From the NCBI GenBank assembly GCA_015680685.1, contig MNCI01004717.1, positions 9,682 through 62,450 of the forward strand: a stretch of 52,769 bases of DNA. Direction: 5' to 3'. A model generated the notes under the pieces. That model was not told the origin of the DNA and made no database searches. It saw nothing but the letters and a program-made list of their open reading frames with translations. Position 1 is the first letter of the stretch. Every line of letters begins with the position of its first letter. This DNA comes from Gnetum montanum. Its lineage: Eukaryota > Streptophyta > Gnetopsida > Gnetales > Gnetaceae. A program made the translations under genes and the position numbers. Positions 38,808-51,942 of the stretch are shown here, piece by piece.

Positions 38808-41800
38808 AACTAACCTCCTTACTTTTTGTTTGTCCTCAAACAAATTCACATCAAGGATCTTTTTCTATGCTTCAATACTAATTCCATTCTTCAATGCTTT
38901 GATTTTTCCTTTTACAATGGGGTTGAATCTTTAAAGTTCTCCCACTTATTCTACGAATGAAATATAAGCGAGAAAAATATCTAGAGAAAATAAATGTTAA
39001 CAATTTACCTTAACCTCTCTAGGTAATATAAGAGGAGAATTAAAGGTCTACTAATTACCAATTACCAATCTTAACCAGGATTCCACTAAGTGCAACTCAT
39101 GTCTTTGGTTATTGAAGTGAAGGTAGGATAAATTCTCATTCCTACTTGTATTATCCAGAAATAATATATGTATCTAATTTGAAATATAAATTAAATAAAG
39201 AAAAAAATTAAGAAAGATAAGCAATAGGAGCAATGTTAATAAACTTTGATTTTAATTTTGGTTAGGAATTAGGGAATATAGTTGTAGTTTAACGTTAGGA
39301 GAAGTATGATCCGATGACTAGCTTTGAAATAGTAAGGCTTGATCTTACCTTATAACTTCATGAGTTTGGTAACTTGGGAAAATGTGGATGAGGAATGATG
39401 ACCTAATATCAGTAATTGATGACTACATTTTCAATACTTCATCAAGGCACATGACTTCTTTGAAACCTTGATGATTCTTTCTTCCTCATGTCAAGTTATG
39501 TTCTTGAATTCTCTTTTGGCTCATTCTTCATCATGAATATTGTCTTGTTGGGATAATGTTATGATTCTCTATGATAGTTGATCTGAGTCAAATTATTTGG
39601 TAAATTGTTGGGTTTATATAAGTCTTCATTGCATGGTTGGTTTATCAACTAATTCTTGAATTACTTGATTCCTTAGGTATAATTTGGATCAATTTCCTAG
39701 GCTTCTGAAGACTTTTGTACGCCCTCTTAGGACATTAACTCCAACAATGTGACTAATGATCAATTAGGGTTCACAAAACTAGGGTTGGTTGTAGGGGTTA
39801 TTGGCCTATGTTTAGGGATTTTTATATGAAAGAATATATCTCTTGACTACATGTTCCTAGATTCAGTGGTATAGGTAATTGACAAAGTTAATGTGATAAC
39901 TACGTTGAGTTACTTAATTCTACAATCTATGGTTAATGAAAGGGTTGAAATTATTAAACATAATAATTAGATACTTAGAAATGATTTTTTGATCTAACTT
40001 ATGGGCCTACTAAGGCTTAATATAAACTATCACATAATTATGAGTTTGTTGAATAATTAGTTTGACATCACCATTAGATCCAGAAGGCCAACAATGTTAG
40101 AAAAAACTATTTATTTATTGAAAATGAACATTATATGCCCAAGTTATAATGATTTTAGTTCCTGAGTCATTAAAACACCATTTAAGGAAAGGGATTAAAA
40201 ACTAATTTTTAGAGTATTGTACCCTATATTCACCATCATGTTTAAGAGGTCAAAATTTGGATGAAATGATTATTTGTTTGTCGAAAAAGGCTTCTATTAT
40301 AAAAAATTTTTGGGCATCCAAAGTTAAAAATTTGGGCACATATTTTGAGACTTCTTGAGAGATCACCACTAGAACTAGTAATCTTAATGATGAAGTTTTT
40401 ATATGATGTTTCTACCACTCATTCCATTGATTAGGTAGGCCAACATTTGATTTGTACTCACCTTTAAAATTTCAATTTTGAATTTTAAGGGTTTCTTCCC
40501 ACCTCTAGCCTAGTACCAACCACTAATGTCCATGGTGCCCATAGTGTCTACAAGTGTTGTTGGTTAGTATTAAGACTGGTATCAACCGCCAGTGTCCATG
40601 ATGTATGCAAATGTTGTTGGTTGATAGCCTTAAAAAATTTCATAGAAAAGATGGAAAGGCTAGGGTGAGGGTTTCATTATAAGGCAGATGAAGGTAGTGG
40701 TAGAGTAGGATGACACAGGTATAGGCAACACAGTGAGAACTAGTGATGGTGATAAGTAAGCAAGGGAAGGTAGGGAGGTAATAGGTAAACATGAGAAAGT
40801 GTAACAACAGTGGTTGGTAGGCGTAGATTAAAGCGGGCTGATGGACACTATGAGGGTTCTTGCTGGTGATGATCCTTGAAAGCTACACAAGGGTGGGTAT
40901 GTTTGGTCACTATGCCCCATGTTAGGGGTTGTGTGACCCATAGTAGGACCATCATAGTCCTATGCAGAGCCTTGTTGCACTACATGGGCTAGCACAACCC
41001 CTCACAACATTGTGCAACCCATTGTGGACCAGTTTAGGCTAATGTTGTTGCATTTTTTTGATATCTTATATTTTTTAAATTAAAATTTTAAATATTTATA
41101 TGTAGCATCACCCTTTACAAATGCAAGTCAAATATTGGATTATGCAATTAATGCAACATTTGTTAAGAATTTGACTTGAAAAGTTAAAGGTTTTGGGTTT
41201 AATTTTTGGCATGAAATTTTAATTTTGAATTTAATTTAATTTTAATTATATTTTTATTACTAATATTTTAAAAATTAATTATGCCATGTTTATCAAAAAG
41301 AAATTAAACCTTAATATCTCTTTAATTGTGATCGAGATGGAATTGTTATTATTGAAAATGTCTTGAAGAGCACTACATTTTGGACATAGTTTTAAGGTCC
41401 AAAAAGTTAAATTTATGTGATTTCAGAAATTGAAATTGACTATGTATAAAATTAGTAACTTAAATTCAATGATAAAGTCATGTGTAGACTTCTTGAAAGG
41501 GAAATAAGGATTATCAAGTTTAGTTTTTAGGTTTAAGGAGAAGGCTAGTAGGATAGACTAACTCATTATAATCTAATAAGTATCAATTTTTCTACCAACC
41601 TCCTTATCAATGACCCTTTAACTAAGTATAGAGAATTAATAGTTATCTTGATGTTCTTATATTAATCTAATGGATCCTTATAATGAATTCTTATGACTTC
41701 TTCAAGGATTGAGAATCTAAAAAGAGTATGAAATATTGGTTTTTAACACCTTGTTATTTGGAACCTAGGATTCATGCTTTATTAACTATTTTTTGTTCTT

Positions 41801-44252
41801 GGCTTTGAAGAATAAAGTTATATTTTGATTATAACATGTTTATATTATGAGGTATTGTAATGTATGCTTATACTCTTTCTTTTAAGCCTGTTGAGATTTG
41901 AACTTGAGATCTCTTGAATTGGAGAATAGTTGTTATGCATTTGAGCTTTGAACTCTTGACTCCTTATTTACATGTGATACATTGGTATTTTTATTAATAT
42001 TTCATTTTATTAATTCTTTTATTCTTTTTAGTCTTGGATTATTCTTTTATTATGTGTCTAATCCTTGTGCTCTTGGATAGATAGATTGGAATAATGGTGG
42101 TGGTACATTGTTGATATTTTATTTATGTTTTTATGTTTATATTTTATTTTATTCTAATATTTTTGGAATAAAGTAAAGATTAGTGATGAGACATGCTAAA
42201 TATTTGGAAGTTATCATAGTTGTTTTCTAGGATGTCTTGGAACCCACTCTTAGATATGTGAGCTTATTCCAATATTTGCTATATTACTCTTAACCTATTG
42301 GTTGACCAATTGATCCTTTTTGGTACCATGTAACTTGATTTTATAAATCGATTAATCAATTAATTGTTATTTTTGAAATTACCCAAATCCTATTAATTAT
42401 GTCTATAAATACTTGGTAACATTGACTCTCTTAGCTTCAATTGTGCATTTCTCTTTCTTTTACTCTCTCGCTTATGGCTGTGTGTGGTGGATCTCTTGCT
42501 AATCTCTAGATTTGAATTTGTTCTTGCTTGGAGAAGCTTGGATTTCAGCTGATGTCTTAAGGTAGAGGAAATATTATTTATTCCATGATTTCAATAAAAA
42601 ACTTTGTTTGCTAAATCTAGTTTCCAAATACAAACAACTAACATCTACTTATTTTATTTTTTTTGATCTAATCTTAATTTGACGTATTTCTTTTTGTTTC
42701 CATTTTGTGATTCTCTGCTTTTTGTTTCAAGTTCTTCCTTCCATGTTATCTTTTTCCAATGTAAGTGGTGACTTCTAATGGTTGTAGTGAATAGACATTT
42801 TTGATGTGTATAGACACATTCAACATGTTGGAAAGCTCAATTTAAGATGCATTACACATGATTTGCAAGAAGGCAACCAATACATGAATGGTTGGTAGTT
42901 CATAGTTGACTTTGGACTTGGCTCATCAACATGTTACAGTTAGTATCAAACCTTATTTTTGGTGATATTGAGAATCCTAGGACCTTAAGGCAGCTATAGG
43001 GTTGATACTAGCCATAATGTAACCCAATAATTGGAACTTATCTTACATGAGGATAAACCTAGATACGTGAGGTATTATACAAAACAGTCCTTTATAGCTA
43101 GTTAAGCTAGTATCAACATTGTAGAAACTCTAGTGTCTGATTCTGAAATATCTCATGAGAATATCATTGGCAGTGCAATCATGATTAATGCTAGAATTTT
43201 GTATTAATGAATATGTTAATACATGTAGTTAATAGATAAGTTAATGATTGTGTTTGATTAACACATTTGGTTAATCGGTAATTATTGTTGGTTCTAACAG
43301 TATATTTTGCAACATGGACCTGATCTTTTAATCTTATTCCATGGAGATTCAAGATGGATTTCCTTTACTATGAAGGTCTTCTAATCCTTTTTGCATGTGT
43401 TGCATGTGGATTTAGAGGTGGACAAGGAGGAGCTTAACAAAGGATCAGCATTGGATAAAGATTAATTCTTATTGTATTTCATTTTATGCTTTGGATTATT
43501 TAATGGATTTGTATTTTGGTCATAAATATGGATTTTCCATTAAACTATAATGTTATGTTCTAATGAGGCCTAAGTGAGCATAAATGTGCTAATGAGGATT
43601 CTCAAGTGATTTCTGAGTTATTAAGTTTTTAAATAAATTTTTAAATATGCTTATATGATTTTATAAGTGTTAAAGTAGCTTATAAATTTATTAAGTGATT
43701 ATGTTTTATTTATCATGTCCCATGGATGATTAAGTTATAATTAATTTTTAAGTATGATATTTAGGTTATGATAGTTTTACTACTTAATTGGATTTTGGGT
43801 GTTTAGGAAAGGCAAAACCCATAATAAGTTAGTATCCTCAAAGAATTTGGCTATGGGCTACTAACCTTATGAGAAAAATACTAAGGACATTTAATTACTT
43901 CTCTAAGTTGGAATCTAGCAATTTCAATCCTTAGATAACCAAGGAAAAGTTTTTCACTATCAAGTAATGAGTAAGAGTTACCTGGACATATGTTACTCTT
44001 ATTTTACCATAGCCTCTTGTAGTTGGTATACCTTGTTGATGTATAATCAAATTTCACCAAAGTTTGGTTGTTGATATCCCTTGAAGTTGATGGCAAGGCA
44101 TCTTCTTCATTTCCTTGGTTCATCTTGGACATGCTACACATCTAAATATGGTTCATGGTTCACACTAGATCATGGCTCATGGTTCATCATTAGGTTGTAT
44201 TAGTCCTTGACTTTGATTTCCCCTAGGTTGTGATTTTCTCTAATACCATTTT
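38808..44252 (-). other. Internal region of copy I, non-coding
   Basis: No long frame on either strand. 38820-41750 aligns with 46590-49800 and 43770-44252 with 49813-50279. Shared phrases include GAATGAAATATAAG, ATTTTTATATGAAAGAATAT, GGCTATGGGCTACTAAC and AAAAATACTAAGGA. Confidence 0.7.
41756..43765 (+). mobile_element. Extra ~2 kb segment in copy I, possibly a solo LTR
   Basis: Absent from the equivalent place in copy II (49806-49815). It includes CTATAAATACTTGG (TATA-like, 42403) followed by a T/C-rich leader, and ATGTTACAGTTAGTATCAAACC near 42940, where the second half resembles a TGGTATCAGAGC primer-binding site after a CA end. It may be an LTR with its primer-binding site, on the + strand. 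Ends not resolved. Confidence 0.4.
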
Positions 44253-44754
44253 TGATATTACATTCCTAGATGTTAGTGAAAACGTCAAATATACATGACA
44301 TTGGATATTATGCATAATGAGTATAACAAAGAAAATGAAAAAGAAATAAAGAAGAATTTTATTAATAATGAAACATAGAAATAATGGGTGTATTTGGTTC
44401 ATGCTTTATGGGTTCCTTAAAATTATCTTACTTTGACATCTATCCCTTAGAGACAATCTTGCACTATCACCATAGTTAGGCCAATAATTGACTAGAAGGG
44501 ATGACTAGTTACCTTCCTATTGCACTTCACCTAACACCTTTTACTTAGCTTTACAAGTTTCACAACTCCATGCTAACATAACCACTAATTACCACGTATA
44601 AAAACCTCAAGTTAAACCTCCAAAGGTGACCTCAAGAGATGTACCCATTATTACAATATGCCCTTCAAGTCGTACTATAATAATTTTATCTTTTATTACA
44701 AAGTAACACCATATTGGTTATGGAATGACACCATTTAGGAATGATGATGTGACA
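44253..44754 (-). repeat. LTR L2 (5' LTR of copy I)
   Basis: Aligned with L1, L3, L4 and L5. + strand start is decayed (TGATATTACATTCC); the end is GATGATGTGACA. The primer-binding-like site adjoins at 44238-44248. Confidence 0.7.
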
Positions 44755-46080
44755 CTTGTGAAGAAGCCAAGTAGGAAGAGTATTATTGATACAAAATGGA
44801 TGTTCAAAACTAAGTATGATGAAAGTGATAATGTTTCTTCATACAAATCTAGATTGGTAGCTACAGGCTTCAAGCAAAGGAAGTTTATTGATTATGATGA
44901 GATTTTTGAGAAGAAATGGTATATATCTAGGAGTGTAATCTTTGATGAAAAGAAATTTGGAATTGATTTTCTTTCTAATAGAGAAAGTGAAGAAAAATCA
45001 AAGGAAGTATATGAACTAAGATCTTTGATAGAGAAAGAAAGATTATAAGGTCTAAAGTTACAACTCATGTTGCATATTTAACCCTTGTGCATGAGCCTAC
45101 AAATGTGAAGGAGACACTCAACTCAAAGATATGGAATAAAATAATAAAGAAGAAGTACAATTCTATCATGAAAAATCACACTTGGATATGTATGGAGAAG
45201 CCAAGTGGTAAGAGTGTTATTGATACAAAATGGATGTTCAAATCTAAATATGATAACTATAACAATCTTTCTTCATATAAAGCTAGATTATTAGCAAGAG
45301 GTTTTAATAAAAGGAAGTTTATTGATTATGATAAGATTTTGGAGAAGAAATGGTATATATATAAGAGTGTCATTTCTGATGAAAAGGAATTTGAAATTGA
45401 TTCATTTTTTGATAAAGAAAGTGAATTAAAATCATATAAAGTTTATAAACTGAGATACTAGATAATAAGAGATCATCCACCTAGCTTGATTCTTGATTAA
45501 AATTTCAAAAGAAGATTTATGAGATCTTAAGTTATAGTTCTTGTTGCATACTTAGCTCTTGTGCATGAGCTTGCAAATGTAAAGGAGACACTTATACCAA
45601 AGATATGAAAGAAACAATAGATAAGGAATACAATTACATCATGAAAACCATACATAGAAACTTGTGAAGAAGTAAAGTGGTAAGAGTTTTATTGATACAA
45701 AATGGGTGTTAAATACTAAATATGACAAATATGATAATGTTTCTTCATAGAAGTCTATATTGATAGCTAGAGGCTTCATGCAAAGGAAGTTTATTAATTA
45801 TGATGAAATTTTTGAAACGAAATGGTATATATCTAGGAGTGTTATTTTTATGAAAAGGAATTTAGAATTGATTCACTTTTGATAAAGAAAGTGAAGAAAA
45901 ATTAGAAGAAGTTTATGAGCCAAGACCTTTGGTAATAAGAAATGATTCACCTAGCTTGATGCCAAATTTTAAATGAAGGTTTACAAGGTCTCAAGTTCCA
46001 ACTCATGTTGCACATTTAGCCTTTATGCATGAGCCTATAAATGTAAAGGAGGCACTCAAGTCAAAGATATGAAAAGATGC
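44755..46080 (+). pseudogene. Three tandem units of a copia polyprotein segment
   Basis: The motif IDTKWMFK (or its relic) recurs at about 44785, 45219 and 45691. Each unit holds an RT N-terminal piece (KSVIDTKWMFKTKYD, then RLVARGFKQRKFIDYDEIFE). It is followed by a piece that normally comes before RT (KKWYISRSVIFDEKEFGID, then ESEEKSKEVYELR, LVHEPTNVKETLNSKIWKE, IMKNHTW). The intact period is about 472 bp; unit 1 lacks about 40 bp. So the segment from integrase end to RT start is repeated head to tail within one former polyprotein. Frames 44725-45048 and 45087-45461 are the best preserved. Confidence 0.82.
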
Positions 46081-46585
46081 AGTGACATCCTATTCTCGAA
46101 TGTCATGGAAACCATCAAATATATGTAACATTCAAAATTATATATAATTAGTACATCAAAGAAAATGTAGAAGAAAATAAAGATATTTTGTTAATATGGA
46201 ATTATGAAAATAAAGTGTGTATCTGGATTATGCTATTAGGATTTTTTGGAATTATCTTCTTTTTGCATCTATCCCTTAGAGGTAATCTAACATTGCCACC
46301 ATGATTTTGCCCATACGAGGTGAGAAGGGATGGCTAGTAAGCTTTCTTTCCCACTTCATTTAGTACCTATTACTCACCTTTATTGCCTTTGGAACTCCAT
46401 GTTGGTAGGACCTCCAATTATTGGGTATAAATATCTAAGTTCAAAAACCCTAAAGGTCACATCAAGAAGCATGCATGTTATTACAATGTGTCCTTTTAGT
46501 TCTTATTATAATAATTACATATTTTACTACAAAGCGATACCATCTTGGTTACAAAAAAACATCATTTAGGAATGGGGATGTGATA
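46081..46585 (-). repeat. LTR L3 (3' LTR of copy II)
   Basis: + strand AGTGACATCC to GGGATGTGATA. The frame at 46330-46569 lies inside this repeat and is not a gene. Confidence 0.75.
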
Positions 46586-49500
46586 AAATAGCCTGCTTAG
46601 CTTTGATTTAAACTTAACTGAATTTGCAATAAGGATCTTTCTCCATACTCTAGTGCTCCCTCCATGCTCCAATGATCTAATGCTTTAATTTCTCCTTTTA
46701 GAATGGGGTTGAAACTTTAAAGTTCTCCCACTTTATACTATGAATGAAATATAAGTCAGAAAAATACTTGAAAAACAAAAAATATTATCCTATCAACAAT
46801 TTACCTTAACCCCTCTAGGAAAAACAAGAAGTGAATTAATGATCTACCAACCACCAATCATCAATCCTAACTAGGATTACACTAAGTACAACTCATGTCT
46901 CTAGTTATCCAAGTGAAGGTAGGGAAAATCCTCATTCCTAGTGTTACTAAAAAAAATAATTTACTTATCCAATTTGAAATATAAATTAAATAAAGAAAAA
47001 AAATTAAGAGAGACAAGAAATATGAGCAAGGTAAGAAACTTTGATTTTTATTTCTTTATAGAAATTAAGGAATATAGTCATAGTTCAACCATATGGAAAG
47101 TTGGTTAAACAACTAGCTGTAGAATGGTAATGCTTGATCTTGCTTCATGATTTCATGAGTTGGTAACTTGGGAGAATTTGGATAAGGAATGGTAACCTAA
47201 CTTCATCAACTAGTCAATTAGGATGATATGATGGATTGATGAACACATCTTTACTACCTCATTAGAATACATGATTTCTCTATAACCTTGATCATTCTTT
47301 CTTTCTCATGTATAGCTCTATTCTTGGATCCTCTTCAGGCTCATTCTCCATCATGGATATCATATGCTTTTCTAGGATAAGGTTATGATTCTTCATGATG
47401 ATCAATTTTAGTTGAATGATGTAATTGCTTACTAGGTTTTATAAGTCTTCATTGCATTGTTGTTTTACCAATTGCCTTTTGGATTGCTTAATACCTTAAG
47501 TGTAATTTGGATAAATTCCTTAGGCTCTTATTGACCATTTTGTCCCTCTTAGGACACTAACCCTAGTAGTATGATTAATGACCAACTAGGGTTTACAAAC
47601 CTAGAATCACGTATAGGCTTTATTAATCTATGTTTAAGGATTTTTATATGAAAGAATATATATCTTGACTACATGTTTCTAGATTTAGTGGTATAGATTA
47701 TTGAAAAAGTTAATATGATAACTAGGTAAAGTTAATTTTATGATCCATGACTAACAAAAGAGGCAAAATTATTAAAAAGAATAATTAGATAGAAATAACT
47801 ATTCAATATAAGTTATAACCTACTAAGATATGGTTTCAGCTATCACCTAATTATTAACTTGTTGAATAGCCAATCTAATATTACTGTTGGATCTAAAAGG
47901 ACGAAATATGTTAGAAATGGCTATTTATCTATGAAATCAGATGTCATATGCCCAAGTTATAATGATTTTATTTTCCAAGACTATTGGAGTACTATTTAAG
48001 AGAGGGGATTAAAAACTAATTTTTGGGGTCTTGTTTATTGAATTTGACTTTGCTATTATGTCCAAGAAGTTGAAATATGTTAGAAATGACTATTTGTTTA
48101 CTGAGAAAGGCTTTCAAGATAAAACATTTTAGGCTTTAAAAACTAAAAATTTGGGCACAAATTTTAAGACTTCTAGAGAACTTTTCAAGAGGTCATCCAT
48201 TCCAGTACTAGTCTAGATCTAGTGCCCTTAATGATGAAGTATTTATATGATTTTCTACCTTCCACTTGATTTTTTAGGTTGGTCAAAATTTGACCTATAT
48301 TAGTTAAAACTAAAATTTTAAATTTCAAGGGTTTCTTCTTACCTCTAGCTTGGCACCAATTGCTATTGTTCATGGTGCCTTCAATGTTCATAGGCACTAT
48401 TGATCAGCATCAAGATTAGTATTAACCACTGGTATCCATAGATGTTGTTGGTTGGTATCACTAAAAAATTTGATAGACATGGTGGAAAGGCCAAAGTAAG
48501 GATTTCATGGTACAACAGGTATAAGTGGTGATAGAGTAGGGTAGTGTTGGTAGAGACAACATAGCAAGGCTATGTGCCAATGGAAAGAAAGCAAGAAAAT
48601 GTGTAGGTGAGTACAAGGAAGAATGATGATAGTGGTTGATGAGCCTAGGGCACAATGGGTAGACAAATGACACAAAGGTTGCTTATAGCAATAGCCATTG
48701 GAAGATGTACAATGCTTAGTTACTTAGGCATTGTAACTCATGCTAGTACCTACGTGGCTCATAGTGTGGAGTAGGGTGGCAAAGGTATAGATGATGTATC
48801 AAGGACCATCAATAGTGGCAAGCATGCAAGGAGACATTAGAGCAAGAACAAGTGAGAATGGGAAAGGGTGATAGTGATGACTAGGAAGCATGGAGAACAG
48901 TGAATGGATGGATAGTGTGAGGATTCCTTTTGATGGTGGTTGTTAGAATATGTGTAATATTGGATGCATTTAGGTGTTGCTTTTCATGCTAGGGCTTGTG
49001 TAGCCCCTTATAGGACTGCATGGTGTTGCATGGGTTAGTAAAACCCCTTGTGAGGCTGCATAACCCCTTGTAGGCTAGTGTAGCTCAATGATGGCTAGTG
49101 CGGTTGTGATTTTTTTTTTGAAAATTTATATATTTTTTTAAATAAAAATTTTAAATTTTAAATATTTATCACCCTTTACAAATAAAAGTAAAAGGTTAGC
49201 TTAGATGGTTAGCAAAATAATCATTAAGAATTTTACTTGAAAAGTTTATGGGTTTGATTCTAGATCCAAAAGCTTTAATTTTATTATTATTACTTTTATT
49301 TTTAATATTAATTATGATACATTTTTCAAAAAATTTTAAATGTTAATATCTCCCTAAGGAAAAATTAGTATTATTGGAATTTTCTTAACTAGAATTATGC
49401 ATTTGATATGGTTTTAAGGCTTAGAAATTAAGTTAAATTTATGTGGTTTAAAGAAACTATAATTAAATATTTTTCTCAGTTGGGGTTATTAAAGTAGCCT

Positions 49501-50279
49501 TGGGCAAAACTAAGAGTCTAAAGTGACTTAACTTTAATGATAAAGTGATGTGTAGATTTTTGAAATGGGGAATAATAATTATTAAGTTTAATTGTTAAGT
49601 TTAAGAAGAAGTTTCGTAGGATAGAATATCTTGTTATTATCTACTAAGTATCAATTTTCATACCAGCTTCCTTATGAATGACCCTTACTAATTTAGTATA
49701 AGGATTAAATAGTTAGCTTGATCTTCTTATTTTAATTTAATGAAATCTTATAATTAATTCTTATGACTTCTTCAAGGAATAGGAATTTAAAAAGAGTATG
49801 AAATATTGTTTTTACTACTTAATTTGGATTTAGGTATTTAGGAAAGGCAAGACCCATAACAAGGTAATGTCCTTGAAGGCTTTGGCTATGGGCTACTAAC
49901 ACTATGAGAAAAATACTAAGGATTATTGAATTACTTTTCTAGGTTTGAATGTAATGGTTTTAATTCTTTGACAACAAAGGAAAAGTTTATTACTCTTAAG
50001 AAATGGGTAAGAATTACCTCACTAGATGTTATCATTATTTTATTGGAGTATCATGTGGTTGGTATACCTTATTGATTTATAGTTAGATCTTATCAAAGTT
50101 TGGTGACTAACATCCCTAGATGTTGATTGAATGACATCTTCTTCATTGGTCTAGTTCATCTTAAACATGATGCACATCTAACAATGGTTTAGGATTCACC
50201 TTGGATCATGGCTTATCATTAGGTCATAGTTAACCCTTGATTCTAATTCACACAAGTTATGATTTGCTTTAATACCAAT
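46586..50279 (-). other. Internal region of copy II, non-coding
   Basis: Aligns with copy I. Minus-strand frames at 48185-48673 show no domain and are not conserved as open frames in copy I. Confidence 0.7.
49185..49275 (+). mobile_element. tRNA-like SINE within copy II internal region
   Basis: TTAGCTTAGATGGTTAG (A-box TAGCTTAGATGG fits the tRNA consensus) and, about 55 bp on, GGGTTTGATTCTAGATCC (B-box GGTTTGATTCT). A more decayed counterpart lies at 41125-41215 in copy I, so it was there before the two copies separated. Confidence 0.55.
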
Positions 50280-50761
50280 TGTCACATCCCATTTTGGATG
50301 TGGTGGAAAATGTTAAATATATATAGCATTTGACATTATGCATAATGAGTATAGTAGGAAAAATGTAGAAGGAAATATAAAGAAATTTTATTAATAATGG
50401 AATAATACATGTATTTGGGTCATGATCTAAGGCTTTCTTGGAGTTATCTTCTTTGTTCACCTATCCATTAAAGCAATCTACCATTGCCACCACGGTTAGG
50501 CCTATACCTTGCAAAAAGGCATGGCCTATTACCTTTCCATCTTGCTTCACCTTGTACTTATCAGTCATTTAATGTAAATAATAGGTATAACCTATAATTA
50601 CTGAGTATAAATACCTTAGATCAAATCCTAAAAGGTCACTTTAAGAGACATGCTCTTTATTACATGCTCCTTTATATCTTACTATAATAATTACATCATT
50701 TGTTACAAAGTAAAATCATTTTGGTTACAAAATCGTATCATTCAAGAATGGGGATCTAACA
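50280..50761 (-). repeat. LTR L4 (5' LTR of copy II)
   Basis: TGTCACATCCC at 50280-50290; end GGGATCTAACA. The best preserved start of the five LTR copies. Confidence 0.8.
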
Positions 50762-51942
50762 CTTATGAACACTTAGAAACTTGTGGAGAAGCTGAGTGAT
50801 AAGAGTGTTATTGATATAAAATGGATATTCAAAACTGCATATGATGAATGTGGTAATGTTTCTTCATACAAAACTAGATTAGCAGCTAGAGGTTTCAAGC
50901 AAACAAACTTTATTGATTATGATGTGACTTTCGAGAAGAAATGGTGTATAGCTCATGTTATAGCTTATGTTGCATATTCAAATATTTTACATGAACTTAA
51001 AAATGAAAAGGTGGCATTCAAGTCAAATACATGAAAAGAAGGGAAAAGAAGTACAATTTCATCATGAAACATTAGACTTGGACACTTGTAGAGAAGCCAA
51101 GTGATAAGAGTGTTATTGATACAAAATGGGTGTTCAAAACTAAGCATGATGAATCTAATAATGTTTCTTTATATAAACCTAGAGGTTTCAAGAAAAAGAG
51201 TCTTACTAATTATGATGAGATTTTTGGGAAGAAATAGTATATATTTAGGAGTGTTATTTTTTATAGAGAAAGTGAAGAAAAATTCAAGGAACTTTATGAA
51301 CCAATACCTTTTGATAATAAAAGATCATTCACTTAGCTTGATACTTGATTCAAATTTTAAAAGAAGGATTAGAATATTTTATATTACAACTCATGTTTCA
51401 TATTCAACCCTTGTGCATGAGCCAAAAAATGTGAAGGATACACTCAAGTTAAAGATATGTAAAGAAGAAATAAAGAAAGAATATAATTCCATTCATGAAA
51501 AATCATACTTTAGCACTTGTGAAGTAGCTAAGTGGTAAGAATGTTATTCATATAAAATGGGTGTTCAAAGCGAAATATGATAAATATGACAATATTTCTT
51601 TATACAAATATAGATTGGTAGCTAGAGGTTGCAAGCAAAGAAAGTTTATTGCTAATGATAAGATTTTTTAAGAAATGATATATATCTTGGAGTATAATTT
51701 TTGATGAAAAGGAATTTGAAATTGATTTATTTTTTAACAAATGAAGTGAAGAAAAATAAAAGGAAGTTTATGAATCAAGATCTTGGGTGATAAAAGATCA
51801 TCCATCTAGCTTGATGCTTGATTCAAATTTAAAAGTAGATTTACAAGGTCTCAAGTTATAGCTTATGTTGCATATTCAACCCTTGTGCATGAGCCTACAA
51901 ATGTAAATGATGTGCTAAAATCAATGCTATGAAAATAAGCTG
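50762..51942 (+). pseudogene. Tandem copia polyprotein units, right part of array
   Basis: IDTKW motifs at about 50813, 51115 and 51546. The first unit (frame 50783-51034: KSVIDIKWIFKTAYDE, RLAARGFKQTNFIDYDVTFE) lacks about 170 bp in its middle. The others are near 431-472 bp. The last ends TNVNDVLKSML just before an LTR, as at 38356. Confidence 0.8.

Larger units (their letters stand above)
38357..44754 (-). mobile_element. Non-coding LTR retrotransposon, minus strand (copy I)
   Basis: LTRs at 38357-38807 and about 44253-44754 flank 5.4 kb without pol motifs on either strand. A primer-binding site TGGTATTAGAG (complement of 44238-44248) sits by the right LTR and a purine-rich tract AGTAAGGAGGTTAG (complement of 38809-38823) by the left one, so transcription would run on the minus strand. 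The internal part aligns with copy II for most of its length but has about 2 kb extra (near 41756-43765). Confidence 0.75.
46081..50761 (-). mobile_element. Non-coding LTR retrotransposon, minus strand (copy II)
   Basis: LTRs 46081-46585 and 50280-50761 flank 3.7 kb. The right LTR starts TGTCACATCCC on the + strand, the exact complement of the GGGATGTGACA that ends L1: an 11-bp terminal inverted repeat typical of plant LTRs. A primer-binding site TGGTATTAAAGC (complement of 50266-50277) lies 2 bp from it. No gag or pol is visible, so it depends on another element in trans, if it ever moved. Confidence 0.78.

Noticed and set aside
44725-45461. Frames 44725-45048 and 45087-45461 as host genes
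   Set aside because: They are copia RT and integrase pieces in abnormal order and recur as tandem units.
44253-46585. L2 - copia units - L3 read as one short retrotransposon
   Set aside because: The primer-binding-like sites and purine tracts lie on the other sides of these LTRs, so the true interiors are 38808-44252 and 46586-50279.
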